Assembly (NCBI RefSeq): GCF_018617485.1
Contig: NZ_JACSKH010000001.1
Coordinates: 372,001-436,000, forward strand
Length of the DNA: 64,000 nt
Origin: Exiguobacterium sp. s124
Lineage (GTDB): Bacteria; Bacillota; Bacilli; Exiguobacteriales; Exiguobacteriaceae
Direction of reading: 5' to 3'
A model generated the notes under the pieces. The model saw only the letters and a program-made list of their open reading frames with translations. It did no database searches and was not told the DNA's origin. The translations under genes were made by a program, and so were the position numbers. Positions 30,753 through 39,935 of this stretch are shown here, piece by piece. Position 1 is the stretch's first letter. Each line of letters opens with the position of its first letter.

Positions 30753-31921
30753 AAATCTTAATCACAGGGGCGAACGGGTTTGTCGGAAAGAATTTGAGGG
30801 TGACGCTCGAAGCGGCAGGGCATGAAGTGTTTGCCCAAACGCGTGAGACAGACGAGGAGACGTTCGAGACCTACTGTCGCGACGCATCGTTCATCTATCA
30901 TCTGGCTGGCGTGAATCGACCGAAAGAGGAGCGCGAGTTTTTCGAGGGAAATGTCGGCTTGACGAGACACCTTCTCGATGTGCTGACGCAAGTCGGAAAT
31001 CCAGCCGCAATCGTGTATGCCTCTTCCGTTCAAGCCGAACTCGACAACCCGTACGGACAAAGCAAGCGTCAAGCCGAGCAATTATTACTTGAAGAAGTGA
31101 CCCGGACTGGGCGTCAGGTGATGATCTATCGACTTCCGAACTTATTCGGGAAATGGAGCCGCCCAGATTACAACAGCGTCGTCGCCACATTTTGTGACCG
31201 AGTCGCCAAAGAGGAGCCGATTGAAATCCATGATCCGAATCGAACCGTCACCCTCGCTTATATCGATGACGTCATAGAGACTTTCGTGCATGTGCTGGAA
31301 CATCCGGTCGTTGGCTATCAGATGGTTGAAACACATGAACCGGTTACGTTGGAACGTCTGGCTAATCTCCTTCTTTCGTTTCGCGATAGTCGGAAGAGTC
31401 TAGCCGTCCCTGCGCTCGATGACCGCCTCACGAAGCAACTATACAGCACGTATCTCAGCTATTTGCCCGTCGATGCATTCGGATATGACCTATTGAAACA
31501 TGAGGATGCGCGAGGATCGTTCACCGAATTCCTTCGGACACCCGACCGAGGTCAGGTCTCAGTCAATGTGGCCAAGCCAGGAATCACGAAAGGGAACCAC
31601 TGGCATCATACGAAGAATGAAAAGTTTTTGGTGGTCAGCGGGGAGGCGAACATCCACTTTCGAAAAGTCGGAGAGGATATCGTCCACTCGTATTATGTGA
31701 CGGGTGAAATGATGCGCGTCATTGACATCCCTGTCGGTTATACGCACAGTATCGAAAACGTTGGGACGGTAGATTTGGTGACGGTCATGTGGGTCAATGA
31801 AGCGTTCGATCCAAATCGTCCGGATACTTATATCATGGAGGTGCAAGATGAAACAGCTCAAAGTGATGACCATCGTCGGGACGAGACCCGAGATCATTCG
31901 TCTGTCGGCCGTCCTTCATAA
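30749..31921 (+). CDS. capF: CapF-like bifunctional epimerase/reductase (SDR + cupin)
   Basis: The N-terminal SDR domain (ITGANGFVGKNL, YGQSK) reduces the keto sugar and the C-terminal cupin (about 245-365; KGNHWHHTKNEKFLV metal-binding histidines) epimerises it, giving UDP-N-acetyl-6-deoxytalosamine. It overlaps capE as ATGA. The normal end of the family falls near residue 365; here about 25 extra, charged residues are read through the start of capG (74-base overlap). This looks like loss of the original stop. Confidence 0.93.
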   Translation: MKILITGANGFVGKNLRVTLEAAGHEVFAQTRETDEETFETYCRDASFIYHLAGVNRPKEEREFFEGNVGLTRHLLDVLTQVGNPAAIVYASSVQAELDNPYGQSKRQAEQLLLEEVTRTGRQVMIYRLPNLFGKWSRPDYNSVVATFCDRVAKEEPIEIHDPNRTVTLAYIDDVIETFVHVLEHPVVGYQMVETHEPVTLERLANLLLSFRDSRKSLAVPALDDRLTKQLYSTYLSYLPVDAFGYDLLKHEDARGSFTEFLRTPDRGQVSVNVAKPGITKGNHWHHTKNEKFLVVSGEANIHFRKVGEDIVHSYYVTGEMMRVIDIPVGYTHSIENVGTVDLVTVMWVNEAFDPNRPDTYIMEVQDETAQSDDHRRDETRDHSSVGRPS

Positions 31922-32999
31922 ACTTGAACAATCTGAAGCCATCGAGCACATCCTTGTGCACACCGGACAAAACTATGACTACGAATTAAATGAAGTCTTC
32001 TTTGAAGACTTTGGGCTACGAAAACCAGACCACTTTTTAAATGCAGCGACAGGTAGCCCGATGGAGACGATCGGCAACATCTTGATCCACATCGACCCGA
32101 TTTTAGAGCAGGAACGTCCCGACGCGGTCCTCATCCTAGGGGATACGAACTCTTGCTTGACGGCCATCGCGGCCAAGCGACGGAAGATTCCGATTTTCCA
32201 TATGGAAGCGGGCAATCGTTGCTTCGACCAGCGCGTACCGGAAGAGACGAACCGCAAAATCGTGGACCATACGTCAGATATCAACTTGACGTATAGCGAT
32301 ATTGCCCGGGAATATCTGCTTCGTGAAGGGTTACCACCAGAACGGGTGATCAAGACGGGGAGTCCGATGTATGAAGTGCTCGCTTCAAAACGTGAGGCCA
32401 TCGAACAGTCGGACGTACTCGACCGACTGGGCTTAATACGGGAGGGATACTTTCTCGTCTCTGCTCATCGGGAAGAGAATATCAATTCAGACAAACATTT
32501 CATCACGCTCGTGGACAGTTTGAATACGGTAGCTGACGTGTACGACCTTCCTGTTATCGTAAGCACGCACCCACGCACGATGAAGCGGATCCAAGAGTTG
32601 AACATCACGTTTCATCCACATGTCCGTTTACTCAAGCCACTCGGTTTTATCGATTACAATCACCTGCAACTTCACGCGAAGTCGGTCCTCAGTGACAGCG
32701 GGACGATCAGCGAAGAGTCTTCGATTCTTGGGTTGCGAGGTCTGAATATTCGCGAGAGTCATGAACGTCCAGAAGCGATGGAGGAAGGGGCTGTCCTCAT
32801 GGTCGGTCTCGAGAAAGAACGGATTCTTCAAGGGATTTCTGTCGTCTTGTCACAACCACGCCCACGACTCGTCAGTGACTATAGTATGCCGAACGTCTCG
32901 GACAAGGTCGTGCGAATCCTCTTGTCCTACACGGACTACGTTCGACGTGAAGTATGGAAAGGTAGCGTCGACCCGAGACAGGTCGTCAAGGAGGGATAA
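31848..32999 (+). CDS. capG: UDP-N-acetyl-L-fucosamine synthase, CapG-like 2-epimerase
   Basis: CapG is a WecB-type 2-epimerase that completes UDP-L-FucNAc. The 383-residue protein has VGTRPEIIRLSAV, HTGQNYDYELN and the HMEAGNRCFDQRVPEETNR block that separates CapG-like from WecB-like enzymes. GGAGGTG is 4 bases before ATG 31848, inside the end of capF. The later SAHREENI and SDSGTISEES motifs are intact. Confidence 0.93.
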   Translation: MKQLKVMTIVGTRPEIIRLSAVLHKLEQSEAIEHILVHTGQNYDYELNEVFFEDFGLRKPDHFLNAATGSPMETIGNILIHIDPILEQERPDAVLILGDTNSCLTAIAAKRRKIPIFHMEAGNRCFDQRVPEETNRKIVDHTSDINLTYSDIAREYLLREGLPPERVIKTGSPMYEVLASKREAIEQSDVLDRLGLIREGYFLVSAHREENINSDKHFITLVDSLNTVADVYDLPVIVSTHPRTMKRIQELNITFHPHVRLLKPLGFIDYNHLQLHAKSVLSDSGTISEESSILGLRGLNIRESHERPEAMEEGAVLMVGLEKERILQGISVVLSQPRPRLVSDYSMPNVSDKVVRILLSYTDYVRREVWKGSVDPRQVVKEG

Positions 33000-33002
33000 A
33001 CG

Positions 33003-34133
33003 ATGAAACAGAAGCTCGTCTTTATTAGTAATATCGCGTCTCCGTATCAAGTGAAACTCTGTTATGCCCTAGAAGAATATTTCGATGCAGAGTTTTGGTT
33101 TTATGAACACTTGGATGCGAACCGACCGGACTGGTGGAAAATCCCGCTCGGAGACAAGTGTAAGATTTTAAAGTATTCGAAACGGTTCCCGAAACTGAGC
33201 TATCTCTCACTCGGGTTGATTCCTGAACTCATTCGTTTCAAACCTGACATCATCTTGCTCGGAGGATTCATGCCGATGCACGCACTGATCACGAAAGTAG
33301 CGAAACGGTTAGGCATCAAAACGGTCGTCATGAGTGAGCCGCTTCGTCCACTTCAAAACGACGATGACCCGTCAGACCGATTGATGAATCGGATTGATAA
33401 CCCTCGAAAAACTCAGTTATTACATTGGATGTTCAAAGATGCGGATTTATACTTCGGCATGGGGACGGTCGCGGTCGACCAGTTCAAACGGGAGTTACAG
33501 TTCGACCGCGATAAGGTCGTACATGCCACGTACGCGCAAGATATCGATGCGTATTTCGATCATGGACTCCGTCATAAAAAACAAGGGGACACGTTCAAGT
33601 TGTTGTTCGCGAATCGACTGGTCGAACGCTATCAACCGCTCCTCGTCCTCGAGGCGTATCGTAATTTATCGAAACGATACAACTTGGAGCTTTACTTGAA
33701 TCACTCGGGTCAACAACTCGAAGCCTGTAAATCATATATCGCGGAACATCATCTCGAGAACGTCCATTTCTTAGATGAGATTCGGGCATGGGACGAGATG
33801 CCAATCGTATATGAACAAGCGGATATCTTGATCCTCCCGGCGACGTACTCGAACGGGAACGGGACAATCATCGAGGCACGTGCTTCCGGGATGGGTGTCG
33901 TCATCAGCAATCAGATTAACAACGTATCGCATCATTCGGTGGATGGAGAGAACTGTTACATGTGTGATGTCACGGTGGAGTCCATCGAAGCGGGAATCGA
34001 GCAATATTTGGCACATCCAGAGCGCTTAATCGAACATGGAAAGCTCTCTCGGGAACTCGTGAAATTCCATCGAAATGATGTGACAGCAAAAGGGTATTAT
34101 GACACGTTGCGAGAGAAGCAAATCATTTCGTGA
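33003..34133 (+). CDS. GT-B glycosyltransferase
   Basis: A 376-residue protein with a GT4-like fold: an N-terminal SNIASPYQVKL segment, LLGGFMPMHALI, and a C-terminal acidic motif in NGNGTIIEARASGMG. It directly follows capEFG, the usual place for the transferase that uses UDP-FucNAc (WbuB in E. coli), so that donor is a reasonable but unproven guess. AAGGAGGG precedes the start. Confidence 0.8.
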   Translation: MKQKLVFISNIASPYQVKLCYALEEYFDAEFWFYEHLDANRPDWWKIPLGDKCKILKYSKRFPKLSYLSLGLIPELIRFKPDIILLGGFMPMHALITKVAKRLGIKTVVMSEPLRPLQNDDDPSDRLMNRIDNPRKTQLLHWMFKDADLYFGMGTVAVDQFKRELQFDRDKVVHATYAQDIDAYFDHGLRHKKQGDTFKLLFANRLVERYQPLLVLEAYRNLSKRYNLELYLNHSGQQLEACKSYIAEHHLENVHFLDEIRAWDEMPIVYEQADILILPATYSNGNGTIIEARASGMGVVISNQINNVSHHSVDGENCYMCDVTVESIEAGIEQYLAHPERLIEHGKLSRELVKFHRNDVTAKGYYDTLREKQIIS

Positions 34134-34145
34134 AGGAGTGTTCGT

Positions 34146-34862
34146 ATGAAAGTCGCCATCATGCAGCCGTACTTTTTCCCTTACCTCGGCTACTTCCAAC
34201 TGATGCACGCCGTCGATACATTTGTCATTTTCGACGATGTCCAATTTATCAAAAAAGGGTGGATTCATCGGAATCAGATTGTACTGGACGGTGAACCCCA
34301 TCCGTTCACCTTATCGATTCAGAAGATGAGTCAAAACAAGTTGATTTGTGAGCATGAACGGGCGCTCGCGGAAGAAACGGTTTTGAGGCAAATCAAACAG
34401 TTGCACCATGCGTATCATCGGGCACCTTATTTTGAAGAGGCCATGCCGATTCTCGAACGCGCGCTTTCGAATCCCGAACAAAACGTCGCGACCTATCTCG
34501 CTCAAGGTCTACAAGAAGTTGCTCGTTATCTCCACATCGACACGACGTTTCTCTATACGTCAAATCTTAATGGAGACCCGACGTTGAGAGGGCAGGAACG
34601 AATCCTTGACTATTGCAGGCAACTCGGCGCAACCCATTACATCAATGCAATCAACGGTAGAGCACTTTATGACGAGGAGTCGTTTCGGCAATCGGGCATG
34701 GCGTTATCCTTTTTACAATCGGAACTGCCGACGTATCGGCAGGAGACGGATACATTTCTTCCATACATGTCCATCATCGACTGCATGATGAACTGTTCTG
34801 CTCAACATATTCATGAAATGCTTCATCGTTACGAGCTTGTCGCCAATCACCAACCGACTTAG
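34146..34862 (+). CDS. WbqC-family protein
   Basis: A 238-residue cytoplasmic protein beginning KVAIMQPYFFPYLGYFQLM, the signature of the WbqC family found in O-antigen and capsule loci. Conserved FVIFDDVQFIKKGWIHRNQI follows. The biochemical role is not firmly established. Its position immediately before an aminotransferase gene suggests that it modifies an amino sugar, perhaps by acylation. Confidence 0.85.
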   Translation: MKVAIMQPYFFPYLGYFQLMHAVDTFVIFDDVQFIKKGWIHRNQIVLDGEPHPFTLSIQKMSQNKLICEHERALAEETVLRQIKQLHHAYHRAPYFEEAMPILERALSNPEQNVATYLAQGLQEVARYLHIDTTFLYTSNLNGDPTLRGQERILDYCRQLGATHYINAINGRALYDEESFRQSGMALSFLQSELPTYRQETDTFLPYMSIIDCMMNCSAQHIHEMLHRYELVANHQPT

Positions 34863-34872
34863 GAGGGAGCAT

Positions 34873-36030
34873 ATGTTGCACATCGTTGATCTTCAGTCGA
34901 GCACACCACCGCTACCATCACACGAGCCTATCATCCCCGTCATTCAATCGGCACTCCCTCCATTCGAAGAGTATGTGGAGGAAATCCGATCGTTGTGGGA
35001 GTCAAAATGGCTAACGAACAATGGGACCAAGCACCAACAACTTGAACAGGCGCTGAAAGAATATCTAAAAGTCGAACAAGTGGCCCTCTTCACAAACGGT
35101 CACCTCGCGTTAGAGGCCGCGATTGAGGCGCTCGGATTGACGGGAGAAGTTATCACGACACCGTTTACGTTCGCCTCAACGACACACGCGTTGATTCGAA
35201 AAGGATTGACACCGGTCTTTGGGGATATTCGGGCAGACAACTATACGCTCGATGCTTCAAAACTAGAGCGATTGATCACATCGAAAACATCCGCCATTCT
35301 ACCCGTGCACGTATACGGAAATGTTTGTGACGTCGAAGCGATTGAGGCGATCGCCAAAAAACATCACTTGAAGGTGATTTATGATGCAGCCCACACGTTC
35401 GGTGTGACGGTGAATGGACGAGGAATCGGAACGTTCGGAGATGTGTCGATGTTCAGTTTTCATGCGACGAAAGTCTTCCATACGATTGAGGGCGGGGCAC
35501 TCACATTCAATGACCCAGCGCTAAAACCACGTTTCGAACGACTAAAAAACTTTGGGATCACCGGTCCTGAAACCGTCAAAGAACCAGGTGGAAATGCGAA
35601 GATGAATGAATTTCAAGCGGCGATGGGACTATGTAATCTGCGCCGTATCGATGAAGTGATGGCAAAACGGAAGCGGGTCAGAGAACAATATGATGCCTCG
35701 CTGAAAGGAATACCAGGTATTCGTGTACTCGAGTATCAGCCAGGTGTCCACCCGAACCATTCCTACTATCCAATCGTTTTCACGGATGCAGTCAATCGTC
35801 GAGACGAGATGGAGACGCTGCTTGCCACAAAAGGTGTGTTGACGAGAAAGTATTTTTATCCGCTCGTCACGGACTATGACTGGATGGAAAATCGATTTGC
35901 GAGCCGTCGGACACCGGTCGCTCAACAGATTGCGGATCGCGTTCTGACGTTACCACTTTATCCGGATTTGACACCGACCGACGTCACACGCATTTGTGAC
36001 ATCTTGAGAGAAAGGATGATGACACGATGA
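34873..36030 (+). CDS. DegT/DnrJ/EryC1 sugar aminotransferase
   Basis: A 385-residue PLP enzyme that aminates a keto nucleotide sugar using glutamate. The PLP lysine is K200 in [10 protein letters not shown], with DAAHTFGV supplying the aspartate. ATG 34873 follows AGGAGGGAGC. Its stop overlaps rmlA as ATGA, and rmlB follows. No rmlC, rmlD or 3,4-ketoisomerase is present, so the product is probably a dTDP-4-amino-4,6-dideoxyhexose (Qui4N or Fuc4N). The stereochemistry is not readable. Confidence 0.88.
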   Translation: MLHIVDLQSSTPPLPSHEPIIPVIQSALPPFEEYVEEIRSLWESKWLTNNGTKHQQLEQALKEYLKVEQVALFTNGHLALEAAIEALGLTGEVITTPFTFASTTHALIRKGLTPVFGDIRADNYTLDASKLERLITSKTSAILPVHVYGNVCDVEAIEAIAKKHHLKVIYDAAHTFGVTVNGRGIGTFGDVSMFSFHATKVFHTIEGGALTFNDPALKPRFERLKNFGITGPETVKEPGGNAKMNEFQAAMGLCNLRRIDEVMAKRKRVREQYDASLKGIPGIRVLEYQPGVHPNHSYYPIVFTDAVNRRDEMETLLATKGVLTRKYFYPLVTDYDWMENRFASRRTPVAQQIADRVLTLPLYPDLTPTDVTRICDILRERMMTR

Positions 36031-36998
36031 AAGGGATCATATTAGCAGGCGGGAACGGTACGCGCCTCTATCCGATGACAAAAGCTGTATCGAAACAACT
36101 CTTACCAATTTACGACAAGCCGCTCATCTATTATCCGATGTCGGTCTTGATGCTCGCGGGTATCCGAGAAGTGCTCGTCATCTCTACTCCTCAAGACATC
36201 GGAGGATATGAACGTCTCTTCGGTGATGGTCATCAACTCGGGATTGAAGTGACGTACAAGGTTCAAACGAAACCGGTTGGCTTAGCTGACGCCTTTATAT
36301 TAGGGGAAACGTTTATCGGCGATGATTCGGTTTGTCTCATCTTAGGCGACAACGTCTTCTACGGACCAGATTTGACCCGATTTTTACGAGACGCGCAAGC
36401 GAAGACGAAAGGCGCGACGGTGTTCGGCTATCCGGTGAAAGATCCGCGGGCGTTCGGTGTTGTCGAGTTCGATGAAAATCACCGAGTCGTCTCCATCGAA
36501 GAAAAACCGGTCGCTCCAAAATCGAACTATGCGGTGCCAGGCTTATACTTTTATGACAATCAAGTCGTCGAATTTGCGAAACAAGTCAAACCGTCACCAC
36601 GAGGGGAACTTGAAATCACATCCATTAACAACATGTATCTCGAGCGCGGCGAGCTGAACGTCGTCTTGTTCGGTCGGGGGATGGCATGGCTCGATACAGG
36701 AACTCCAGAAGGGATGATCAAAGCGTCCATCTTTGTCCAGACGGTGCAAGAACGACAAGGCTACTATATTGCGTGTCTTGAAGAAATTGCGTGGCGACGT
36801 GGTTTTATCACACGTGAACAGCTCCGGGACATCGGCTTGACGCTCAAGATGACCGACTACGGTCAATATTTAATCTCACTCGTAGAGGAAGGGGAACAGA
36901 CAAATGCATACGATCCTAGTGACTGGCGGAGCCGGGTTCATCGGTTCAAATTTCATAAAACACTATCGGGCAAAACATCCGACGTCCCGCATTCTTAA
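36027..36998 (+). CDS. rmlA: glucose-1-phosphate thymidylyltransferase
   Basis: RmlA makes dTDP-glucose from glucose-1-phosphate and dTTP. It shows [32 protein letters not shown] and [11 protein letters not shown]. The family is usually about 290 residues; here 323 residues are read, because the last 31 or so overlap rmlB out of frame (95 bases). The extension has no known counterpart and is probably neutral. The start overlaps the aminotransferase stop. Confidence 0.94.
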   Translation: MKGIILAGGNGTRLYPMTKAVSKQLLPIYDKPLIYYPMSVLMLAGIREVLVISTPQDIGGYERLFGDGHQLGIEVTYKVQTKPVGLADAFILGETFIGDDSVCLILGDNVFYGPDLTRFLRDAQAKTKGATVFGYPVKDPRAFGVVEFDENHRVVSIEEKPVAPKSNYAVPGLYFYDNQVVEFAKQVKPSPRGELEITSINNMYLERGELNVVLFGRGMAWLDTGTPEGMIKASIFVQTVQERQGYYIACLEEIAWRRGFITREQLRDIGLTLKMTDYGQYLISLVEEGEQTNAYDPSDWRSRVHRFKFHKTLSGKTSDVPHS

Positions 36999-37959
36999 CG
37001 TCGACGCGCTGACATATGCAGGCAATCTTAAAAACATCCAGGAGTTTGAGACCGACCCGCTCTACGTATTTCGAAAAGTAGATATTCGGGATCGTCCCGC
37101 CATCGACGAACTGTTCACATTGTTCAAAGTGGATGAAGTCGTCCACTTTGCGGCAGAATCGCATGTTGACCGCAGTATCCTCGAGCCTGAGCTGTTCTTA
37201 TCGACAAATGTACTCGGGACACAAGTGTTGTTAGATGTGGCGATGCGTCATTGGAAACTGAACCCGGACGACAAATATAGCCGAGAGTACCGAGCGGGTG
37301 TCTGTTTTGTCCACGTCTCGACAGACGAGGTATATGGATCACTCGGCGAGACCGGTTATTTTACGGAAGATTCACCGATTGCACCGAATAGTCCGTATTC
37401 AGCGTCAAAAGCCAGCTCGGATTTACTAGTCCGTTCGTATCATGAAACGTACGGTTTTCCAGTCAAAACGACACGTTGCAGCAACAACTATGGACCGTAT
37501 CAATTCCCAGAAAAACTGATTCCGCTCATGGTGCATCATTGCATGACCGAAAAACTGCTTCCCGTATATGGAGATGGGGGACACATTCGAGACTGGCTAC
37601 ACGTTCAAGATCATTGTGAAGCCATCGACCTCGTTCGGGAAAAAGGACGCTTCGGCGAGGTGTATAATATCGGTGGGAATAATGAGTTGACGAATCTCGA
37701 ACTCGTCCGTACGATTTTGCAAGTGTTTCAACAATCCGAGGACCAGATTCAATTCGTGACCGATCGACCAGGACATGACCGTCGCTATGCAATCGATGCT
37801 TCTAAAATGCGCGAAGAACTCGGATGGGCGCCTCGTTATCAATTTGAGCAAGGAATCGAAGAGACAATCGAATGGTATCGTACACATTCAGAATGGGTGG
37901 AGGACGTTGTATCGGGAGCCTATCGCGACTACTACGAAAAAATGTACGCTTCTCTATAG
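36904..37959 (+). CDS. rmlB: dTDP-glucose 4,6-dehydratase
   Basis: RmlB converts dTDP-glucose to dTDP-4-keto-6-deoxyglucose, the substrate expected for the upstream aminotransferase. The 351-residue extended SDR has [20 protein letters not shown] and YSASKASSD (catalytic Tyr/Lys), with [17 protein letters not shown] conserved. GAGGAAGGGG precedes ATG 36904 inside the end of rmlA. Confidence 0.95.
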   Translation: MHTILVTGGAGFIGSNFIKHYRAKHPTSRILNVDALTYAGNLKNIQEFETDPLYVFRKVDIRDRPAIDELFTLFKVDEVVHFAAESHVDRSILEPELFLSTNVLGTQVLLDVAMRHWKLNPDDKYSREYRAGVCFVHVSTDEVYGSLGETGYFTEDSPIAPNSPYSASKASSDLLVRSYHETYGFPVKTTRCSNNYGPYQFPEKLIPLMVHHCMTEKLLPVYGDGGHIRDWLHVQDHCEAIDLVREKGRFGEVYNIGGNNELTNLELVRTILQVFQQSEDQIQFVTDRPGHDRRYAIDASKMREELGWAPRYQFEQGIEETIEWYRTHSEWVEDVVSGAYRDYYEKMYASL

Positions 37960-37976
37960 AAAGGGGAAGGTTCAAT

Positions 37977-38612
37977 ATGTATGAACGACATTTTAAACGA
38001 ACTCAAGATATCACGTTAGCATCGCTCGCACTACTCGTATTGAGCCCGATCTTATTCGTTGTCGGTGTGATGATTCGAATCAAGCTCGGAGGTCCCATTT
38101 TCTTTCTGCAGGAACGCCCAGGCAAAGATGGCGTAGTGTTCCATTTAATCAAATTTCGAACGATGACAGAGGAGCGAGATGAAAACGGGGAACTGTTACC
38201 AGATGACAAGCGTTTGACCCCATTCGGTCAGAAGTTACGTTCCCTCAGCATCGATGAGTTACCGAGTCTGATCAATATTTTAAAAGGTGACCTATCAATT
38301 GTTGGTCCTCGGCCGCTACTTGTCGAGTATCTACCTAGATATAGTGTGGAACAGAAACGTCGTCACGATGTGAGGCCTGGATTGACGGGACTCGCTCAAG
38401 TGAACGGTCGCAACCGCCTATCTTGGGAAGATCGCTTCGATTTAGACGTTCATTACGTTGACCACATCACGTTTTTAGGAGACTGGAAAATTATCTTTCA
38501 GACAGCATATAAAGTGTTCAAACGGGATGGGATTTCTTCCGATACATCGGCAACCATGGAAGCCTTTATGGGAAGTGACGTAAATGAAAAACAAGACGCA
38601 CTCAGTCGGTGA
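37977..38612 (+). CDS. initiating phosphosugar transferase (small monotopic PGT, EpsL/PglC-like)
   Basis: This enzyme transfers a sugar-1-phosphate from UDP-sugar to undecaprenyl phosphate, the first step of repeat-unit assembly. The 211-residue protein is the minimal catalytic form: one N-terminal re-entrant helix (about 13-35), then the sugar-transferase core with FRTM, IDELPSLINILKGDLSIVGPRP and GLTGLAQVNGRN. AAAGGGGAAGG precedes ATG 37977. It ends the capsule operon; its last codons lie in the 5' arm of the terminator. Confidence 0.92.
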   Translation: MYERHFKRTQDITLASLALLVLSPILFVVGVMIRIKLGGPIFFLQERPGKDGVVFHLIKFRTMTEERDENGELLPDDKRLTPFGQKLRSLSIDELPSLINILKGDLSIVGPRPLLVEYLPRYSVEQKRRHDVRPGLTGLAQVNGRNRLSWEDRFDLDVHYVDHITFLGDWKIIFQTAYKVFKRDGISSDTSATMEAFMGSDVNEKQDALSR

Positions 38613-38621
38613 GGGCGTCTT
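38593..38621. terminator. shared terminator between capsule and ica operons
   Basis: The stem AAGACGC-A-CTCA / TGAG-G-GCGTCTT with a 5-base loop has T-rich sequence on both sides. It overlaps the stop codon of the phosphosugar transferase and reaches the stop of icaB, so it serves both convergent operons. Confidence 0.82.
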
Positions 38622-39474
38622 ATTTTGATGTAAAGTATGGTTTAACGAATTTGTCGAATAGTTGTTTGTCGAGTAAGTACCGATTAATGAAGAGAGGCGA
38701 ATTTTCATTCGTGATCGGGTTCGGGCTCAAGATGAAAGCATCGGTGAAGCCTTCAGACTGCGCGACGGCCGTCACCGCATCATCAGTCTCTCCAAATGGG
38801 TATGCAATCGAGGTCACGTTCACCCCTAGTTCTGCCTGAAGCGTCTCACGACTTTTGCTGAGATCTTCCCGAAACGCTTCGTGTTGAGTCGGATTCAAAA
38901 ATGTCGCCTGCCCATCCTCGATGTAATGGAAGTCATGTGTATGAGAACCGAAGTCGGCAAACCCGCTCTCGTTCATCTCCCTCAATTCATCCCATGTCGA
39001 AAGTTCTAAATTTTGAAAGCGTTCGCCGACATGTCCTGTGATGACAAATAATGTGAACGGGACTTGCATTTCTTTTAAAACCGGGTAGGCATTCTCGTAT
39101 ACGGTATGGTCCACATCATCAAAGGATAGCCATATACAGTTGTCAGGTATCGGGTTACCGCGAACGTATCCTGCCAACTCTTCTGCTGTTGCGAAGTGAA
39201 CGTCTTGTTGTTTGAGCCAGTTGATTTGGTCCTCGAATTCGTCTGCATACACATTGTATTTGGTCAGGTTATCAGATTTGGAAATCATTTCAACCGCCTT
39301 ATTCCATACATTCGGTGTCTTGATCCGATGATAATTCAGAGCGAGGCAGACGCCCTCCTTTGCGAGAAGCTCAGGGTCGGGTACCTCTGAGTCGTTGGAC
39401 ATGATGTCCTGTACTTTCCAGACGGTGAACAGTATGACGACCAGTACAATTGCCCATTTGAACCAATGTTTCAT
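38620..39474 (-). CDS. icaB: poly-N-acetylglucosamine deacetylase, IcaB-like
   Basis: An extracellular carbohydrate esterase 4 enzyme that partly deacetylates PNAG. The 284-residue protein has an N-terminal signal/anchor (5-20), NYHRI, the metal motif SFDDVDHT and the SHTHDFHY histidines, then IAYPFGE. It keeps the IcaB/PgaB-type NodB core only. It is the third gene of icaA-icaD-icaB, with a 4-base overlap with icaD. Confidence 0.88.
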   Translation of the reverse strand: MKHWFKWAIVLVVILFTVWKVQDIMSNDSEVPDPELLAKEGVCLALNYHRIKTPNVWNKAVEMISKSDNLTKYNVYADEFEDQINWLKQQDVHFATAEELAGYVRGNPIPDNCIWLSFDDVDHTVYENAYPVLKEMQVPFTLFVITGHVGERFQNLELSTWDELREMNESGFADFGSHTHDFHYIEDGQATFLNPTQHEAFREDLSKSRETLQAELGVNVTSIAYPFGETDDAVTAVAQSEGFTDAFILSPNPITNENSPLFINRYLLDKQLFDKFVKPYFTSK

Positions 39475-39935
39475 TCGTCGAGCTCCTTGACAGGATTTTT
39501 TTCAAAGATGATGACTTTGTCTTGTTGTAGCCTTTCAATTATCGAAGCATCGATTAGACCGAGATTATTCAAGTCTTCGATGGTGGTCGGTACAGGAGGT
39601 TTTCGACGTTTTAGTGGGCCATATCTTTTCTTGTTATAGGTTCGCCATACAAAAAGTAAAATGGATAAGCTGATCATGACCAGGACGCCAAAACTGATCA
39701 AATCCCGAATATCTGTATTGGTCACGTTTAGCGCAGACTTGAGTGTTGCGATGTAACGGTCATTTTGGTTGAGAAGTGCACTTGTGAAAAACCAAGTGAC
39801 TACGAACGTATATACCCAAAAGACGATAGTCAGCAAAATCTCAATGAACGATCGAATGAAAGAGCGCTTCGTCTTGATGAGGACGTCTTCTCCTATAAGC
39901 TGCTCCGTCTCGTTCCGCGATCGGGAGAGTTCCAT
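39471..39935 (-). CDS. icaD: PNAG synthase accessory subunit, IcaD/PgaD-like
   Basis: A 154-residue membrane protein with two transmembrane helices (about 28-50 and 80-102) and a cytoplasmic tail rich in basic residues. Size, topology and position between icaA and icaB identify it as the IcaD/PgaD-type subunit needed for IcaA activity. I start at 39935, nine bases from AAAGGAGG; the longer frame upstream overlaps icaA. It overlaps icaA by 43 bases. Confidence 0.8.
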   Translation of the reverse strand: MELSRSRNETEQLIGEDVLIKTKRSFIRSFIEILLTIVFWVYTFVVTWFFTSALLNQNDRYIATLKSALNVTNTDIRDLISFGVLVMISLSILLFVWRTYNKKRYGPLKRRKPPVPTTIEDLNNLGLIDASIIERLQQDKVIIFEKNPVKELDE

